Shown in pieces: positions 26,848 through 35,740 of a DNA stretch of 64,000 nt (the stretch's first letter is position 1; each line of letters begins with the position of its first letter). The DNA is from Leptolyngbyaceae cyanobacterium (GTDB lineage Bacteria > Cyanobacteriota > Cyanobacteriia > Cyanobacteriales > Aerosakkonemataceae): assembly GCA_036703985.1 (NCBI GenBank), contig DATNQN010000055.1, positions 1 to 64,000 of the forward strand, in the 5' to 3' direction. The notes under the pieces are model-generated. The model saw only the letters and a list, made by a program, of their open reading frames with translations, ran no database searches and was not told the origin of the DNA. Both the position numbers and the translations under genes were made by a program.

Positions 26848-27870
26848 TTATCTGGATAAGAAAGAAGATACCATTATTTTAGATAGCCAAATACTTGCGA
26901 TCAGCATACAAGAAACCGCTAAAGGAGATTTCGATTCGGAAATTTCAGATATATTGTGGCATCCCGTATACAAAGTAAGAATTGTGTAAATACAACAAAT
27001 TATTGTCAATCCTACGATAATCTCTATATTTGCAATCCCTAAATTAATAGCTAAAAGCCAATAAAATCCCGGTGCTAACAGAGACGAACCAGCAATAAAT
27101 ACATCTCCTTCAAAGCTGCCTTTGCCGCGAAATAGTTTGCGGGTGAGAGCGCTTGCTCCCAGTATGCTAGCAAACTGAATTAAGCATAGCATAACTATTT
27201 TATAGCCACCTAAATATTCAATAAATGGTGTTTGTGTATTTTGGAGAGATACTAAGAGAACGCAAATTAAATAAATTAATCCAAACGCACCTCCCACGGC
27301 TAAAGCGCGTGGTTTTCCCAGGCTGGCAAAAAATGTAGGTAAGCCTCCTACCGGATTAGTAAAGAAAATTCTTAATCCTTCCAGCACGTCTTTATAAGTG
27401 ATTTTTTGCGTGTTGTTTTCTTCTAAAGGTTTACTATATTTTTGAATGCCAGAAGAATGATAATTTACACTATTTTTATGACTGGCTACCTCTTTTACTT
27501 CGTTCGGTTCTTTTTCCGCTGGCTTGTAAATCATGGCAGTTTCTATTTCATCTGAATTAGTTAATGATGGCTGTTGTTTTTCTAAATCGAACTTTTCATG
27601 CCACGATGGAGAAGCCATCCCTATTTGCTGCCCGTAAATTTTCACGTTGCAAATACTGCCAGCTTGCAAGTTAGTTAAGCCTTTGCGAATAAAAGGCACT
27701 AACTCTTGGCGATCGGGAATTTGCTCTGATTCCAACATTAACTGCAAACAATCATTTTTTAAACTTGCTTTGACCGTAATCCCTTTTGGTTGCAGGGAGC
27801 GATTTAGTAAAGTGGCGATCGCTTTCGGATTTCCCTGTTTGGCAAGTTCGAGAAGGTTTGGCTGTGACAT
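26848..27870 (-). CDS. Membrane protein with cyanobacterial N-terminal domain and Yip1-like C-terminus
   Basis: The 340-residue protein has a soluble N-terminal domain of about 90 residues (LLELAKQGNPKAIATLLNRS, then IGMASPSWHEKF), a variable linker, and five or so membrane helices from about residue 180 that resemble the Yip1 fold (FFTNPVGGLPTFFASL). The N-terminal domain is clearly related to that of the gene at 28012-29586, which carries it twice. The function of the domain is not known to me. The stop lies 10 bp from the start of the Rieske gene, which follows in the same direction. Confidence 0.72.
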   Translation of the reverse strand: MSQPNLLELAKQGNPKAIATLLNRSLQPKGITVKASLKNDCLQLMLESEQIPDRQELVPFIRKGLTNLQAGSICNVKIYGQQIGMASPSWHEKFDLEKQQPSLTNSDEIETAMIYKPAEKEPNEVKEVASHKNSVNYHSSGIQKYSKPLEENNTQKITYKDVLEGLRIFFTNPVGGLPTFFASLGKPRALAVGGAFGLIYLICVLLVSLQNTQTPFIEYLGGYKIVMLCLIQFASILGASALTRKLFRGKGSFEGDVFIAGSSLLAPGFYWLLAINLGIANIEIIVGLTIICCIYTILTLYTGCHNISEISESKSPLAVSCMLIASIWLSKIMVSSFLSR

Positions 27871-28011
27871 ACTATTTTAAATTTTTGATTTTAAATGTTC
27901 GATTAACCTTTTCATGATGATACTAGCCATGAGTTAAAATTTGGAAGCTAGCAGAACTTGAATTATTGTGATATTCTTTTAAGTTTTGAAAAGTAAAGTA
28001 ACGAAAAATAA

Positions 28012-29586
28012 TTATTTTGATTTCCAACTTTGATAGTTTAACTCAGCTTGTTGCATTCGATCTACCATTTCTTTGCTTCTTCTTAGATACGCAACAAACA
28101 ACAAAATTGAAAAAGCGAGGATAGCAAAACCAAGTAAATTGTTAGAAAATGTATTGTAGCAACCGTGCAAGACCGCTGAAATGGCAATGCCGATCGCAAT
28201 AATCATACCTCTTCTGGAAGGATTGATCGCTGCCAAACCCAAAAAGTAACCCACAATACCTGCCCAAGTAGCGTGAAATAACGGCAGGGAAACCATACGG
28301 ATTGTATTAACCAAGACATAATCTCCCAATCCCAATCTCCCAGATTGCAAACCGAAAGCATACATCACCGAATAGTTAGCACCTTCTGCGATCGCAAATC
28401 CCAAACCCGACATCGCCCCATAAAAAGCAGAAGTCAGAGGATTGTTTATTTTTCCCTCACGTACCATAAACAAGTACACGGGTAAAGCTTTACAAGATTC
28501 TTCCAATATCCCAACACCAAATACAAAACCAACTAACTGAGAAGCTACTCCTAAACTATTAATATTGAGCGCCGAATACAATAAATTAAATGGTGGTATG
28601 CTTTGAACAAAAAGTAGTAATGGTATGCCGACAAAGGCAGTAAATAAAATACATTTAATCGTCTCGCCCCAAGCAAAATAAAGTGGTTTGATTAAATGAT
28701 AGAGAACGATTCCCCAAATTGCTGAATAGTAAATCCCTAACAGCCAAGCTATACTTTCCAAACCCGTTTCCCTGGCCAGCAACCTTAAAGTCCAGGGAAA
28801 CAAGCTGAAAAACAACATCAGTTTTACTTTATTATCTTTATACAAATTTGCGCTGAAAGCATCCTTATAAGGCACGATCGAAGAAAACTGAAACCGATTT
28901 TCAATAGGGAGATTTTTTATGCGCTCTAAGGTTAATTTATCGGTTTTTTCCAGATGGTTATCCGTGCGATCTCGTTTCATCAACTCGATATGTTGACCCC
29001 ACACAGGAAAAGCTTCATGGATTTGCTGCCCGTAAATTTGGATGCTGTCGATATTTTCAGCTTGCCAACCCATCACTGTTTGCCGAATAATTTCTACCGT
29101 AGCTTGTTCTTCAGGCTCGTGCAGAGATTGTAAAATTATTTGCAAACAGCCATTTTTCAATTCAGTTAATACCGTCAGATCGGAGTTAGCCAAAGCATTC
29201 ACTAACAAAACGTTAATTGCATTAACATTGCCTTCTTTCACCATCTGTCGAATCCCAATTTCCGAATTGTCATCGGCAAGCAAAACGGATTTTTCTGGTA
29301 ATTTAAACGTATCGCGCCAAGACGGGGAAGCCATGCCGATATGTTGTCCGGAAATCCGCACCGTTTTGATATCATCAACTGACAATTCAATTAATGTTTT
29401 GCGGACAAAATTAACCACGGCTTTTTGGGGTGGAATTTGCGTCGATTCCACCATTAGCTGTAAACAACTATCTTTAATAACAGCTTTGACCGTAATACCT
29501 TTTGATTGTAACGATCGGTTGAGAATATTCGCGATCGCCTTCGGGTCACCCAGCTGGGCAAGTTGGACTAAATCTGGTTCTGTCAT
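28012..29586 (-). CDS. PrsW-like intramembrane metalloprotease with two N-terminal repeat domains
   Basis: The 524-residue protein has two tandem copies of a domain of about 90 residues (LVQLAQLGDPKAIANILNRS... near 5-90 and a second, more diverged copy near 108-200), then a membrane domain with PrsW motifs: EESCKALP (EExxK type) near 361, FAIAEGANYS near 395, and conserved histidines in PLFHATWAG and LHGCYNT. PrsW proteases cut membrane proteins such as anti-sigma factors; the substrate here is unknown. The domain is shared with the neighbour at 26848, which suggests joint function. Confidence 0.82.
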   Translation of the reverse strand: MTEPDLVQLAQLGDPKAIANILNRSLQSKGITVKAVIKDSCLQLMVESTQIPPQKAVVNFVRKTLIELSVDDIKTVRISGQHIGMASPSWRDTFKLPEKSVLLADDNSEIGIRQMVKEGNVNAINVLLVNALANSDLTVLTELKNGCLQIILQSLHEPEEQATVEIIRQTVMGWQAENIDSIQIYGQQIHEAFPVWGQHIELMKRDRTDNHLEKTDKLTLERIKNLPIENRFQFSSIVPYKDAFSANLYKDNKVKLMLFFSLFPWTLRLLARETGLESIAWLLGIYYSAIWGIVLYHLIKPLYFAWGETIKCILFTAFVGIPLLLFVQSIPPFNLLYSALNINSLGVASQLVGFVFGVGILEESCKALPVYLFMVREGKINNPLTSAFYGAMSGLGFAIAEGANYSVMYAFGLQSGRLGLGDYVLVNTIRMVSLPLFHATWAGIVGYFLGLAAINPSRRGMIIAIGIAISAVLHGCYNTFSNNLLGFAILAFSILLFVAYLRRSKEMVDRMQQAELNYQSWKSK

Positions 29587-29729
29587 AACTTATAATCACC
29601 CTGATAGTAACGGGTAATGAGATAATTTTCCCTCATCTACTATCGATTACCAACGATCGATCGCCAGCCAAAAAGCGTAATCTATGGCCGTGTAAAGTAT
29701 GGTTAAGTATTAGTATTCCCATTCACGCA

Positions 29730-30602
29730 ATGCAAAATACCAACTCTTTCCAAATCCAACCAACCGAGGACGGCTCGTTTACTTTTTTTTCCACCGAGTT
29801 TGGCGAAACCTTTCACAGTTCTTCCGGTGGCCGTCAAGAAGCCCGATTAAAGTTCGTGCAACCCCTCGATTTGATGGAAAAAGCTCGACAACCAAGCGTG
29901 CGACTGTTGGATATTTGTTACGGTTTAGGGTACAACACTGGTGCTGCCTTAGAAGCAATTTGGGCAGTTAATCCCCAATGTTATGTAGAAGCGATCGCCC
30001 TAGAATTAGATCCAGCAGTGCCAAAAGCTGCGATCGCCCATCACCTCACCGATATTTGGCACGATTCTACAATAGAAATTTGGCAAAAATTAGCCACCAA
30101 CCATCAAATACAAACCAACCAGCTACGTGCAACTCTCCTGATCGGTGACGCCAGAAAAACCATTCAGCAAGTCTGCCAAAACTTCCAGGCAGATGCGATT
30201 TTCCTCGACCCTTTTTCCCCACCAGTTTGTCCTCAACTGTGGACGGTGGAATTTTTAGGATTAGTTGCCAAATGCCTTAAACCGGATGGCAGAATCGCCA
30301 CTTATTCCTGTTCCGCCGCAGTACGTAGCGCTCTATTAACTGCCAGACTGCATATAGGTTCTACAACCCCTGTCGGCAGGCGATCCCCCGGTACTGTTGC
30401 CAGTTATATACCAATAAATCTCCATCCACTCTCACCACAAGAACAAGAACATTTACAAACTCGCGCCGCCGTTCCTTACCGCGATCCCAATCTCGCCGAC
30501 TCTGCTAAAGTTATTCTAGACAGGCGTAAAATAGAACAAGATTCCTCTGTTTTAGAACCAACTGCGCATTGGAAAAAGCGCTGGCTCGTGGCTCGAACTT
30601 AA
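29730..30602 (+). CDS. mnmD: MnmD-type tRNA wobble-uridine methyltransferase
   Basis: The 290-residue SAM-dependent methyltransferase matches the methyltransferase half of MnmC (DUF752). The start TEDGSFTFFSTEFGETFHSS is the family hallmark; SAM binding is in LLDICYGLGYNTGAALEA, and IFLDPFSPPVCPQLW is the catalytic DPFSP-type motif. MnmD makes mnm5U from nm5U at position 34 of some tRNAs. The FAD-dependent MnmC2 half is absent. Stand-alone MnmD is known in several lineages including cyanobacteria. A C-terminal tail of about 40 residues may bind tRNA. Confidence 0.8.
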   Translation: MQNTNSFQIQPTEDGSFTFFSTEFGETFHSSSGGRQEARLKFVQPLDLMEKARQPSVRLLDICYGLGYNTGAALEAIWAVNPQCYVEAIALELDPAVPKAAIAHHLTDIWHDSTIEIWQKLATNHQIQTNQLRATLLIGDARKTIQQVCQNFQADAIFLDPFSPPVCPQLWTVEFLGLVAKCLKPDGRIATYSCSAAVRSALLTARLHIGSTTPVGRRSPGTVASYIPINLHPLSPQEQEHLQTRAAVPYRDPNLADSAKVILDRRKIEQDSSVLEPTAHWKKRWLVART

Positions 30603-30644
30603 GTTGCTCAATGCCAAGAGTTAATTCTTAGTCTGGAAAGTAAT

Positions 30645-30660
30645 TGTGACACAGATCACA
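30645..30660. promoter_or_regulatory. CRP-type palindrome upstream of the HD-GYP regulator
   Basis: The sequence TGTGACACAGATCACA fits TGTGA-N6-TCACA exactly, the cAMP receptor protein consensus, which cyanobacterial SyCRP1 also uses. It lies 189 bp before the GTG start at 30849 and 43 bp after the mnmD stop. It suggests cAMP control of the HD-GYP gene. Confidence 0.6.
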
Positions 30661-30848
30661 AATGCTAAAATCCGTTCTCACAGCCACCAAAACAGTTATA
30701 TGTTTTTCTAAGGTTATGGTGTGGGAAAACTATGTTTAAAAAAATATAGACTTCTGTAGCCGACCAAGCAAACAATTGCTTGCTTATTATGAAACACTGG
30801 ATCTAGTCTTCATCTGAAGTAAAAATCTCGAATCATAGGAAGGCGACT

Positions 30849-31898
30849 GTGGCCGTGAGTCCTCGATTTTTTGATACTGCTGTTGATTCATTCGGCGCTT
30901 CCACGTCCTTCAACACCTTGTCTGCAACCGGAAATAGCAGTGATTTACAACAGCCCAAAATCCTAGTTGTAGACGATCATCCTGCCAGTCGCATGACAGC
31001 TGCGGCACTATTGGCAGTAGAAGGTTATGAAGTATTAGAAGCAGAAAATGGTGCGACAGCACTAGAAAAAGTATTGGAAACCAAACCCGATGTCATATTA
31101 TTGGATGTGATGATGCCAGGAATGGACGGGTTTGAAGTTTGCCGATTGTTAAAACAGGATGAGCAAACACGTTTAATACCAGTAATTTTTATTACGGCGC
31201 TGAACGATCGACGATCGCGCATCCGAGGGATCGAAGCAGGAGGAGATGATTTTCTTACCAAACCATTCGATCGTCTAGAACTGGCCGCACGAGTTAAATC
31301 TTTAGTCAGACAAAAACGCTTAAACGAAGATTTAGACCACGCAGAACAAGTAGTATTTTCCATCGCCAGGGCAATTGAAAGCCGCGATCCCAATACTGGC
31401 GATCACTGCGAACGCCTCGTCGCAATGGGGAAAGCTTTTGGCGAATACTTGCATTTGTCTCGCACCGAAATTCGCGATTTAATGTGGGGTGGCTACCTGC
31501 ACGATATTGGAAAAGTAGGCATTCCCGATGCCATTCTCCTCAAAAAAGGCAAATTTACCCCCGACGAAATGGAAATCATGAAGCAACACGTATCGATCGG
31601 GGAACAAATTTGTCAGCCTTTGCGAACGATGCGCGGCGTCCTGCCAATTATTCGCCATCATCACGAACGTTGGGACGGTTCCGGATATCCCGATGGGCTA
31701 GCTGGAAACAACATTCCCTTCTTAGCACAAGTATTTCAAATTATTGATATTTACGATGCTCTCACCAGCGAACGCCCCTATAAAGTAGCGTTTCCTCCAG
31801 AAGAAGCTTTAGAAATTATTGCTCAAGAAACCGCCAAAGGGTGGCGTAATCCCAAACTGGTAAATCAATTTAGCGATTTTATTCGTTCTATGCTTTAA
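30849..31898 (+). CDS. Response regulator with HD-GYP phosphodiesterase output domain
   Basis: The 349-residue protein has an N-terminal leader (about 1-36), a receiver domain (ILVVDDHPASR near 39-48, phospho-acceptor D near 85 in LLDVMMPG, KPFD lysine) and an HD-GYP domain (HDIGK near 218, HHERWDGSGYPDGL near 271-284), with all metal ligands and the GYP motif present. It is predicted to hydrolyse c-di-GMP when phosphorylated. The cognate kinase is not adjacent. The GTG start has AGGAAGG upstream (30839-30845). An upstream CRP-like palindrome hints at cAMP input. Confidence 0.92.
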   Translation: MAVSPRFFDTAVDSFGASTSFNTLSATGNSSDLQQPKILVVDDHPASRMTAAALLAVEGYEVLEAENGATALEKVLETKPDVILLDVMMPGMDGFEVCRLLKQDEQTRLIPVIFITALNDRRSRIRGIEAGGDDFLTKPFDRLELAARVKSLVRQKRLNEDLDHAEQVVFSIARAIESRDPNTGDHCERLVAMGKAFGEYLHLSRTEIRDLMWGGYLHDIGKVGIPDAILLKKGKFTPDEMEIMKQHVSIGEQICQPLRTMRGVLPIIRHHHERWDGSGYPDGLAGNNIPFLAQVFQIIDIYDALTSERPYKVAFPPEEALEIIAQETAKGWRNPKLVNQFSDFIRSML

Positions 31899-31980
31899 AA
31901 AAATTGCTTTCAGTATTGATAGCTACAGAAGTACACTAAGCAAGCTATACTCCAGTGGGGAGTAGACTGACTCAAAAAAA

Positions 31981-33339
31981 ATGGTAGCGGTAGCAATTCT
32001 AGCGGCTGGACGCGGTACGAGAATGAAATCGGAACTGCCCAAAGTATTGCATTCTTTGGGCGGAAGGTCTTTAGTAGAAAGAGTTCTCTTAAGTTGCCAA
32101 GAGATTTCTCCGACGCGACGGCTGGTCATCATCGGTTATCAAGCGGACAAGGTAAAAACTGCTTTAGCAGGAATTCCTCAATTAGAATTTGTCGAACAAG
32201 CACAACAGTTGGGAACCGGTCACGCAGTTCAACAATTATTACCTCATCTGGAAGGTTTTCAAGGGAATTTGCTGGTATTGAACGGGGATGTACCTTTGTT
32301 GCGTCCCCAAACTCTCAAGCATTTGATCGAAACGCACAAACAGCATCAAAATGCTGCGACGCTTCTGACAGCCCATTTGCCTAATCCGCAAGGATACGGT
32401 CGAGTATTTTGTAACGGCCAAAATATCATTCAACAAATTGTTGAAGACCGGGATTGTACGGCAGCGCAAAAGCAAAATCATCGCATCAATGCTGGGGTAT
32501 ACTGCTTTAATTGGCCTCAATTAGCCAAAGTTTTGCCTCAATTGCAAGCTAATAACGATCAGCAAGAATATTATCTGACGGATGCTTGCAATTTACTCGA
32601 ACCGGTCATGGCAGTTGATGTAGAAGATTATCAAGAAATTTTAGGCATCAACGATCGCAAACAACTAGCATCTGCTTACGACATCTTGCAAGATAGAATC
32701 AAAGACCGTTGGATGGCAGCGGGTGTCACTTTGATCGACCCGACCAGCATTACCATCGACGATACCGTACAATTGGCACCAGATGCGATCGTCGAACCGC
32801 AAACTCATTTGCGGGGTAACACGGTAATTCAATCCGGCAGTAGAATCGGTCCGGGTACGCTGATCGAAAATAGTCAAATCGGTGCCAACGTCACCGTACT
32901 TTATTCGGTGATAACAGATAGCACCGTGCGAGATGGCACGAGAATTGGCCCTTACGCCCATTTGCGCGGTCACGTAGAAGTGGGAAATGGTTGTCGCATC
33001 GGCAACTTTGTCGAACTGAAAAATTCTACTTTAGGCGATCGCAGCAACGTGGCACACTTATCGTATCTGGGAGATACTCAAGCCGGAAAACGAGTGAATA
33101 TCGGCGCGGGAACGATTACCGCCAACTATGACGGGGTGAAAAAACATCCCACTACAATTGGCGATCGCACTAAAACCGGTTCTAATAGCGTGTTAGTCGC
33201 CCCAGTTACATTAGGATCGGATGTCACCGTCGCCGCAGGTTCCACCGTCACCGAAGACGTACCAGATGATAGTTTAGTAGTAGCCCGCGCGCGTCAGGTA
33301 GTCAAACCCGGTTGGCGATTAAAATCTCCAGAGGAATAG
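31981..33339 (+). CDS. glmU: Bifunctional N-acetylglucosamine-1-phosphate uridyltransferase / glucosamine-1-phosphate acetyltransferase
   Basis: Makes UDP-GlcNAc for peptidoglycan. The N-terminal pyrophosphorylase domain (about 1-230) starts with [25 protein letters not shown] and contains VLNGDVPLL. The C-terminal left-handed beta-helix (about 250-450) contains the hexapeptide repeats and the acetyltransferase site region [25 protein letters not shown] and [10 protein letters not shown]. Length (452 residues) is normal. No obvious ribosome-binding site precedes the ATG. It converges on the asparaginase gene with a shared hairpin between them. Confidence 0.96.
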   Translation: MVAVAILAAGRGTRMKSELPKVLHSLGGRSLVERVLLSCQEISPTRRLVIIGYQADKVKTALAGIPQLEFVEQAQQLGTGHAVQQLLPHLEGFQGNLLVLNGDVPLLRPQTLKHLIETHKQHQNAATLLTAHLPNPQGYGRVFCNGQNIIQQIVEDRDCTAAQKQNHRINAGVYCFNWPQLAKVLPQLQANNDQQEYYLTDACNLLEPVMAVDVEDYQEILGINDRKQLASAYDILQDRIKDRWMAAGVTLIDPTSITIDDTVQLAPDAIVEPQTHLRGNTVIQSGSRIGPGTLIENSQIGANVTVLYSVITDSTVRDGTRIGPYAHLRGHVEVGNGCRIGNFVELKNSTLGDRSNVAHLSYLGDTQAGKRVNIGAGTITANYDGVKKHPTTIGDRTKTGSNSVLVAPVTLGSDVTVAAGSTVTEDVPDDSLVVARARQVVKPGWRLKSPEE

Positions 33340-33359
33340 TTTTAATAGTAATTAATAAT

Positions 33360-33396
33360 AATAATCGGTAATTGTCGCAAATAATTACCGATTATT
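33360..33396. terminator. Bidirectional hairpin between glmU and the asparaginase gene
   Basis: AATAATCGGTAATT (33360-33373) pairs perfectly with 33383-33396, with a 9-nt loop. It starts 20 bp after the glmU stop and lies 22 bp from the end of the minus-strand gene. It is AT-rich and flanked by A/T runs on both sides. Confidence 0.65.
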
Positions 33397-33418
33397 AATT
33401 ACTTAATCGCGATCGCAA

Positions 33419-34378
33419 TTAACAAACAAATCCCGTTAATTCATCACCAGTCCATTCCAAAGTATCGCCGATCTTTTCTCCCGTATGATAAGCGGCAAGG
33501 AGAACTTCGCTGGTTTTTCCCCAGGCAATTGTACCAGTACGATCGATCCCAATTGCACCCAAATCCCGATTGCGCGATCGAGATTCTTTAAAAGTGCGAT
33601 CGAACGCCGCCATCAAAGACAAACCATCGGTTACTCGCACCACAATGCGGGGTGCGAGACACTCATCGATAATATCTTCTCCAATCCCAGTACAGCTAAT
33701 CCCCGCATCGCTGTTTGCATAATTACCAGCAGGCATGGCAGAATCGCTGACTCGTCCGATTCTTTCAAAACCCTTACCCCCAGTGGAAGTACCTGCCACG
33801 ATACAGCCTCGATCGTCCAAGGCTACCACCCCGATCGTACCCCGTCCGGCACTACTATCAGTCACTAGCTCTTTTTCCGCTACCACCCCAGCCATTTCCT
33901 TGACAAAATTCTCATCCCGTTCTTGTATCCACTCCTGCAACCGGATATCGGTGAGAGGATTGTAAATCGGAACTTGCAACTCGCGGACCAATTCTGCCGA
34001 ACCAAAATCAGACAGTACGCGATCGGGCGAACATTGTAAAGATTGCGCGAGAAAAATCGGATTTTGCACGCGAGAAACATTAATCACCCCGCTAAAGCGC
34101 TGTATAGTACCTTCCATTAAAGAAGCACTCATGCGGATTTGACCATCTGATTGCAACACCGAACCGGTACCGGCATTAAAACGGGGGTCATCTTCCAATA
34201 ATTGACAACCGCGAACTACAGCCTCGGCAGCACTTGCCCCTGCCAACAGCATCGGATAAACTTCCTCTAATACTTTAAAAAGTGATTTGCGGACTAGCTC
34301 AACTCCCCCTTTACCCTTGAGGGAACTACCAGCACCACCGTGAATAATAAGTTTAGGTTGCACTTTATTAGTTGTCAT
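33419..34378 (-). CDS. Isoaspartyl peptidase / L-asparaginase (plant-type, Ntn hydrolase)
   Basis: The 319-residue Ntn hydrolase precursor has LIIHGGAGSS at the N-terminus, DPRFNAGTGSVL, and the autocleavage site GRGTIGVVALD (nucleophile Thr near 180), followed by GTSTGGKGFERIGRVSDSA and the substrate-binding GIGEDIIDE. The enzyme cleaves itself into alpha and beta chains and hydrolyses isoaspartyl dipeptides and, more weakly, asparagine. The first catalytic motifs are complete. The ATG (34376-34378) lies inside a degenerate TTGTCATTTG repeat, so upstream control sequences are partly replaced by repeat. Confidence 0.92.
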   Translation of the reverse strand: MTTNKVQPKLIIHGGAGSSLKGKGGVELVRKSLFKVLEEVYPMLLAGASAAEAVVRGCQLLEDDPRFNAGTGSVLQSDGQIRMSASLMEGTIQRFSGVINVSRVQNPIFLAQSLQCSPDRVLSDFGSAELVRELQVPIYNPLTDIRLQEWIQERDENFVKEMAGVVAEKELVTDSSAGRGTIGVVALDDRGCIVAGTSTGGKGFERIGRVSDSAMPAGNYANSDAGISCTGIGEDIIDECLAPRIVVRVTDGLSLMAAFDRTFKESRSRNRDLGAIGIDRTGTIAWGKTSEVLLAAYHTGEKIGDTLEWTGDELTGFVC

Positions 34379-34418
34379 TTGTCAGTTGTCAGTTGTCATT
34401 TGTCATTTGTTAGTTGTT
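34371..34418. repeat. TTGTCATTTGTCAG tandem repeat over the asparaginase start
   Basis: About six copies of a 7-bp unit (TTGTCAG/TTGTCAT) spanning the start codon of the minus-strand gene. A similar tract precedes rplM at 60611-60680. Confidence 0.7.
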
Positions 34419-34555
34419 GCTGAAGTGCCGCAGTACTTTTGATCGACAATTTTAGTTGTTTAAGAATTAAGCAATCAGCTAAAGAAGTTACAAGTCAAAA
34501 GTTCGATTTTCACTCACCCCACTCATCCTTTCGTCAAAATGCCTAAGACCCGTTT

Positions 34556-34702
34556 TCAATTGTTTCGGCGACGACGACAGCGTTCGGAGCAATACTTCAC
34601 ATCATCCCAGCAATCAGCCCATTTTTTCCGCCAAGTAAAAGGACGTTGACATACCGGACAAATTTTAGTGGGTAAATCGGATTTAGAACGGTGGCGTGTC
34701 AT
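34556..34702 (-). CDS. DUF2256 small zinc-binding protein
   Basis: A 48-residue protein, [20 protein letters not shown]..., with CPVC, an internal Cys (WADCWDD) and YCSERCRR, ending RRRNN. This is the DUF2256 pattern of paired cysteines (C-x2-C and C-x3-C), probably a zinc ribbon, with basic ends suited to nucleic-acid binding. Function is unknown; the family is widespread in cyanobacteria and often lies near photolyase or RNA-related genes. It is divergent from trmJ with 85 bp between them. The ATG follows an AAATCTCAAATCTA tract. The codon pattern is continuous and ends at TGA. Confidence 0.85.
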   Translation of the reverse strand: MTRHRSKSDLPTKICPVCQRPFTWRKKWADCWDDVKYCSERCRRRRNN

Positions 34703-34787
34703 TAGATTTGAGATTTTGGATATGAGATTTTAGGGCGATCGCTCGCTCGGAGATGTCAAAATACCATTGTGAATTATTTAGACAATC

Positions 34788-35570
34788 ATGGATGAGACAG
34801 CCTTAGCACGGGTACGAATCGTGCTGGTGAGGCCACTTGGCCCTTTAAATGTAGGGTCAGTAGCCAGGGTGATGAAGAATATGGGGTTAAGTCAGTTAGT
34901 ATTGGTAGCGCCTCAATGCGATCGCTTGGGAGAAGAAGCAAGGCAAATGGCTATCCACGCTGCCGACATTCTGGAAGCAGCCCGAGAAGTAGCAACCGTA
35001 GCCGAAGCATTAGAAGGTTGTCAGTTAGCAATTGCCACTACCGCGCGCGATCGCAAATTGTCCCTAGAATTAGAAGAACCGCGCACCGCCTTACCTTCCC
35101 TATTGCAACAACTGCCATCCGCCTTAATTTTCGGCCCGGAAGACAAAGGCTTGAGTAACGACGATTTAAAATATGCTCAACGGTTCCTGCGTATTCCCAC
35201 CAGCGACGCTTATCCAGCACTCAACCTCGCCCAAGCAGTAACCGTTTGCTGTTATGAATTGTTTCAATATCAACGATCGCAAGAGAAGCAACCAGGGGAA
35301 CAAAGCATCCCCCACTCTTCTTCACTAGCTCCTTTACAGGTAGCAGAGGAATTTTACGGGCATCTAGAAAGCGTATTATTAAAAATTGGTTATCTCTACC
35401 CCCACACGGCAGCCGCTCGCATGGCCAAATTTCGATTGCTGTTTAATCGCGCCCAGCTATCCACCGCCGAGGTAGCAATGTTGCGAGGCATTTTTAGCCA
35501 AATGGAATGGTTCGTCTCCCAACAGGAAAATGTGGTAGCGGACGCTAAATTATCCCAGGAGCGATTTTAG
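34788..35570 (+). CDS. trmJ: tRNA/rRNA 2'-O-methyltransferase, TrmJ-like SPOUT family
   Basis: The 260-residue SpoU-type enzyme has motif 1 VRPLGPLNVGSVARVMKNMG, motif 2 LIFGPEDKGLSNDDL and motif 3 YPALNLAQAVTVCCYELF, which together form the trefoil-knot SAM site. The order and the C-terminal helical extension fit TrmJ, which methylates the ribose of nucleotide 32 in tRNA. TrmH-like rRNA enzymes are the alternative. The start lies close to the divergent DUF2256 gene. Confidence 0.85.
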   Translation: MDETALARVRIVLVRPLGPLNVGSVARVMKNMGLSQLVLVAPQCDRLGEEARQMAIHAADILEAAREVATVAEALEGCQLAIATTARDRKLSLELEEPRTALPSLLQQLPSALIFGPEDKGLSNDDLKYAQRFLRIPTSDAYPALNLAQAVTVCCYELFQYQRSQEKQPGEQSIPHSSSLAPLQVAEEFYGHLESVLLKIGYLYPHTAAARMAKFRLLFNRAQLSTAEVAMLRGIFSQMEWFVSQQENVVADAKLSQERF

Positions 35571-35740
35571 CTAGCTTTCGTGACTCCCTGATGAGGGTAT
35601 GCCCGGTATGTAGTAGAGTTTTTTGGGAGTTACGATTAACTCCTGATTAACAAAAATCGATCGACTTCATAGGAAACTAGAAAAGTTTGGTCTATATTCA
35701 GTTATCTCCCAAACAGTCAACATTGTAAGAGGTGTCATCC

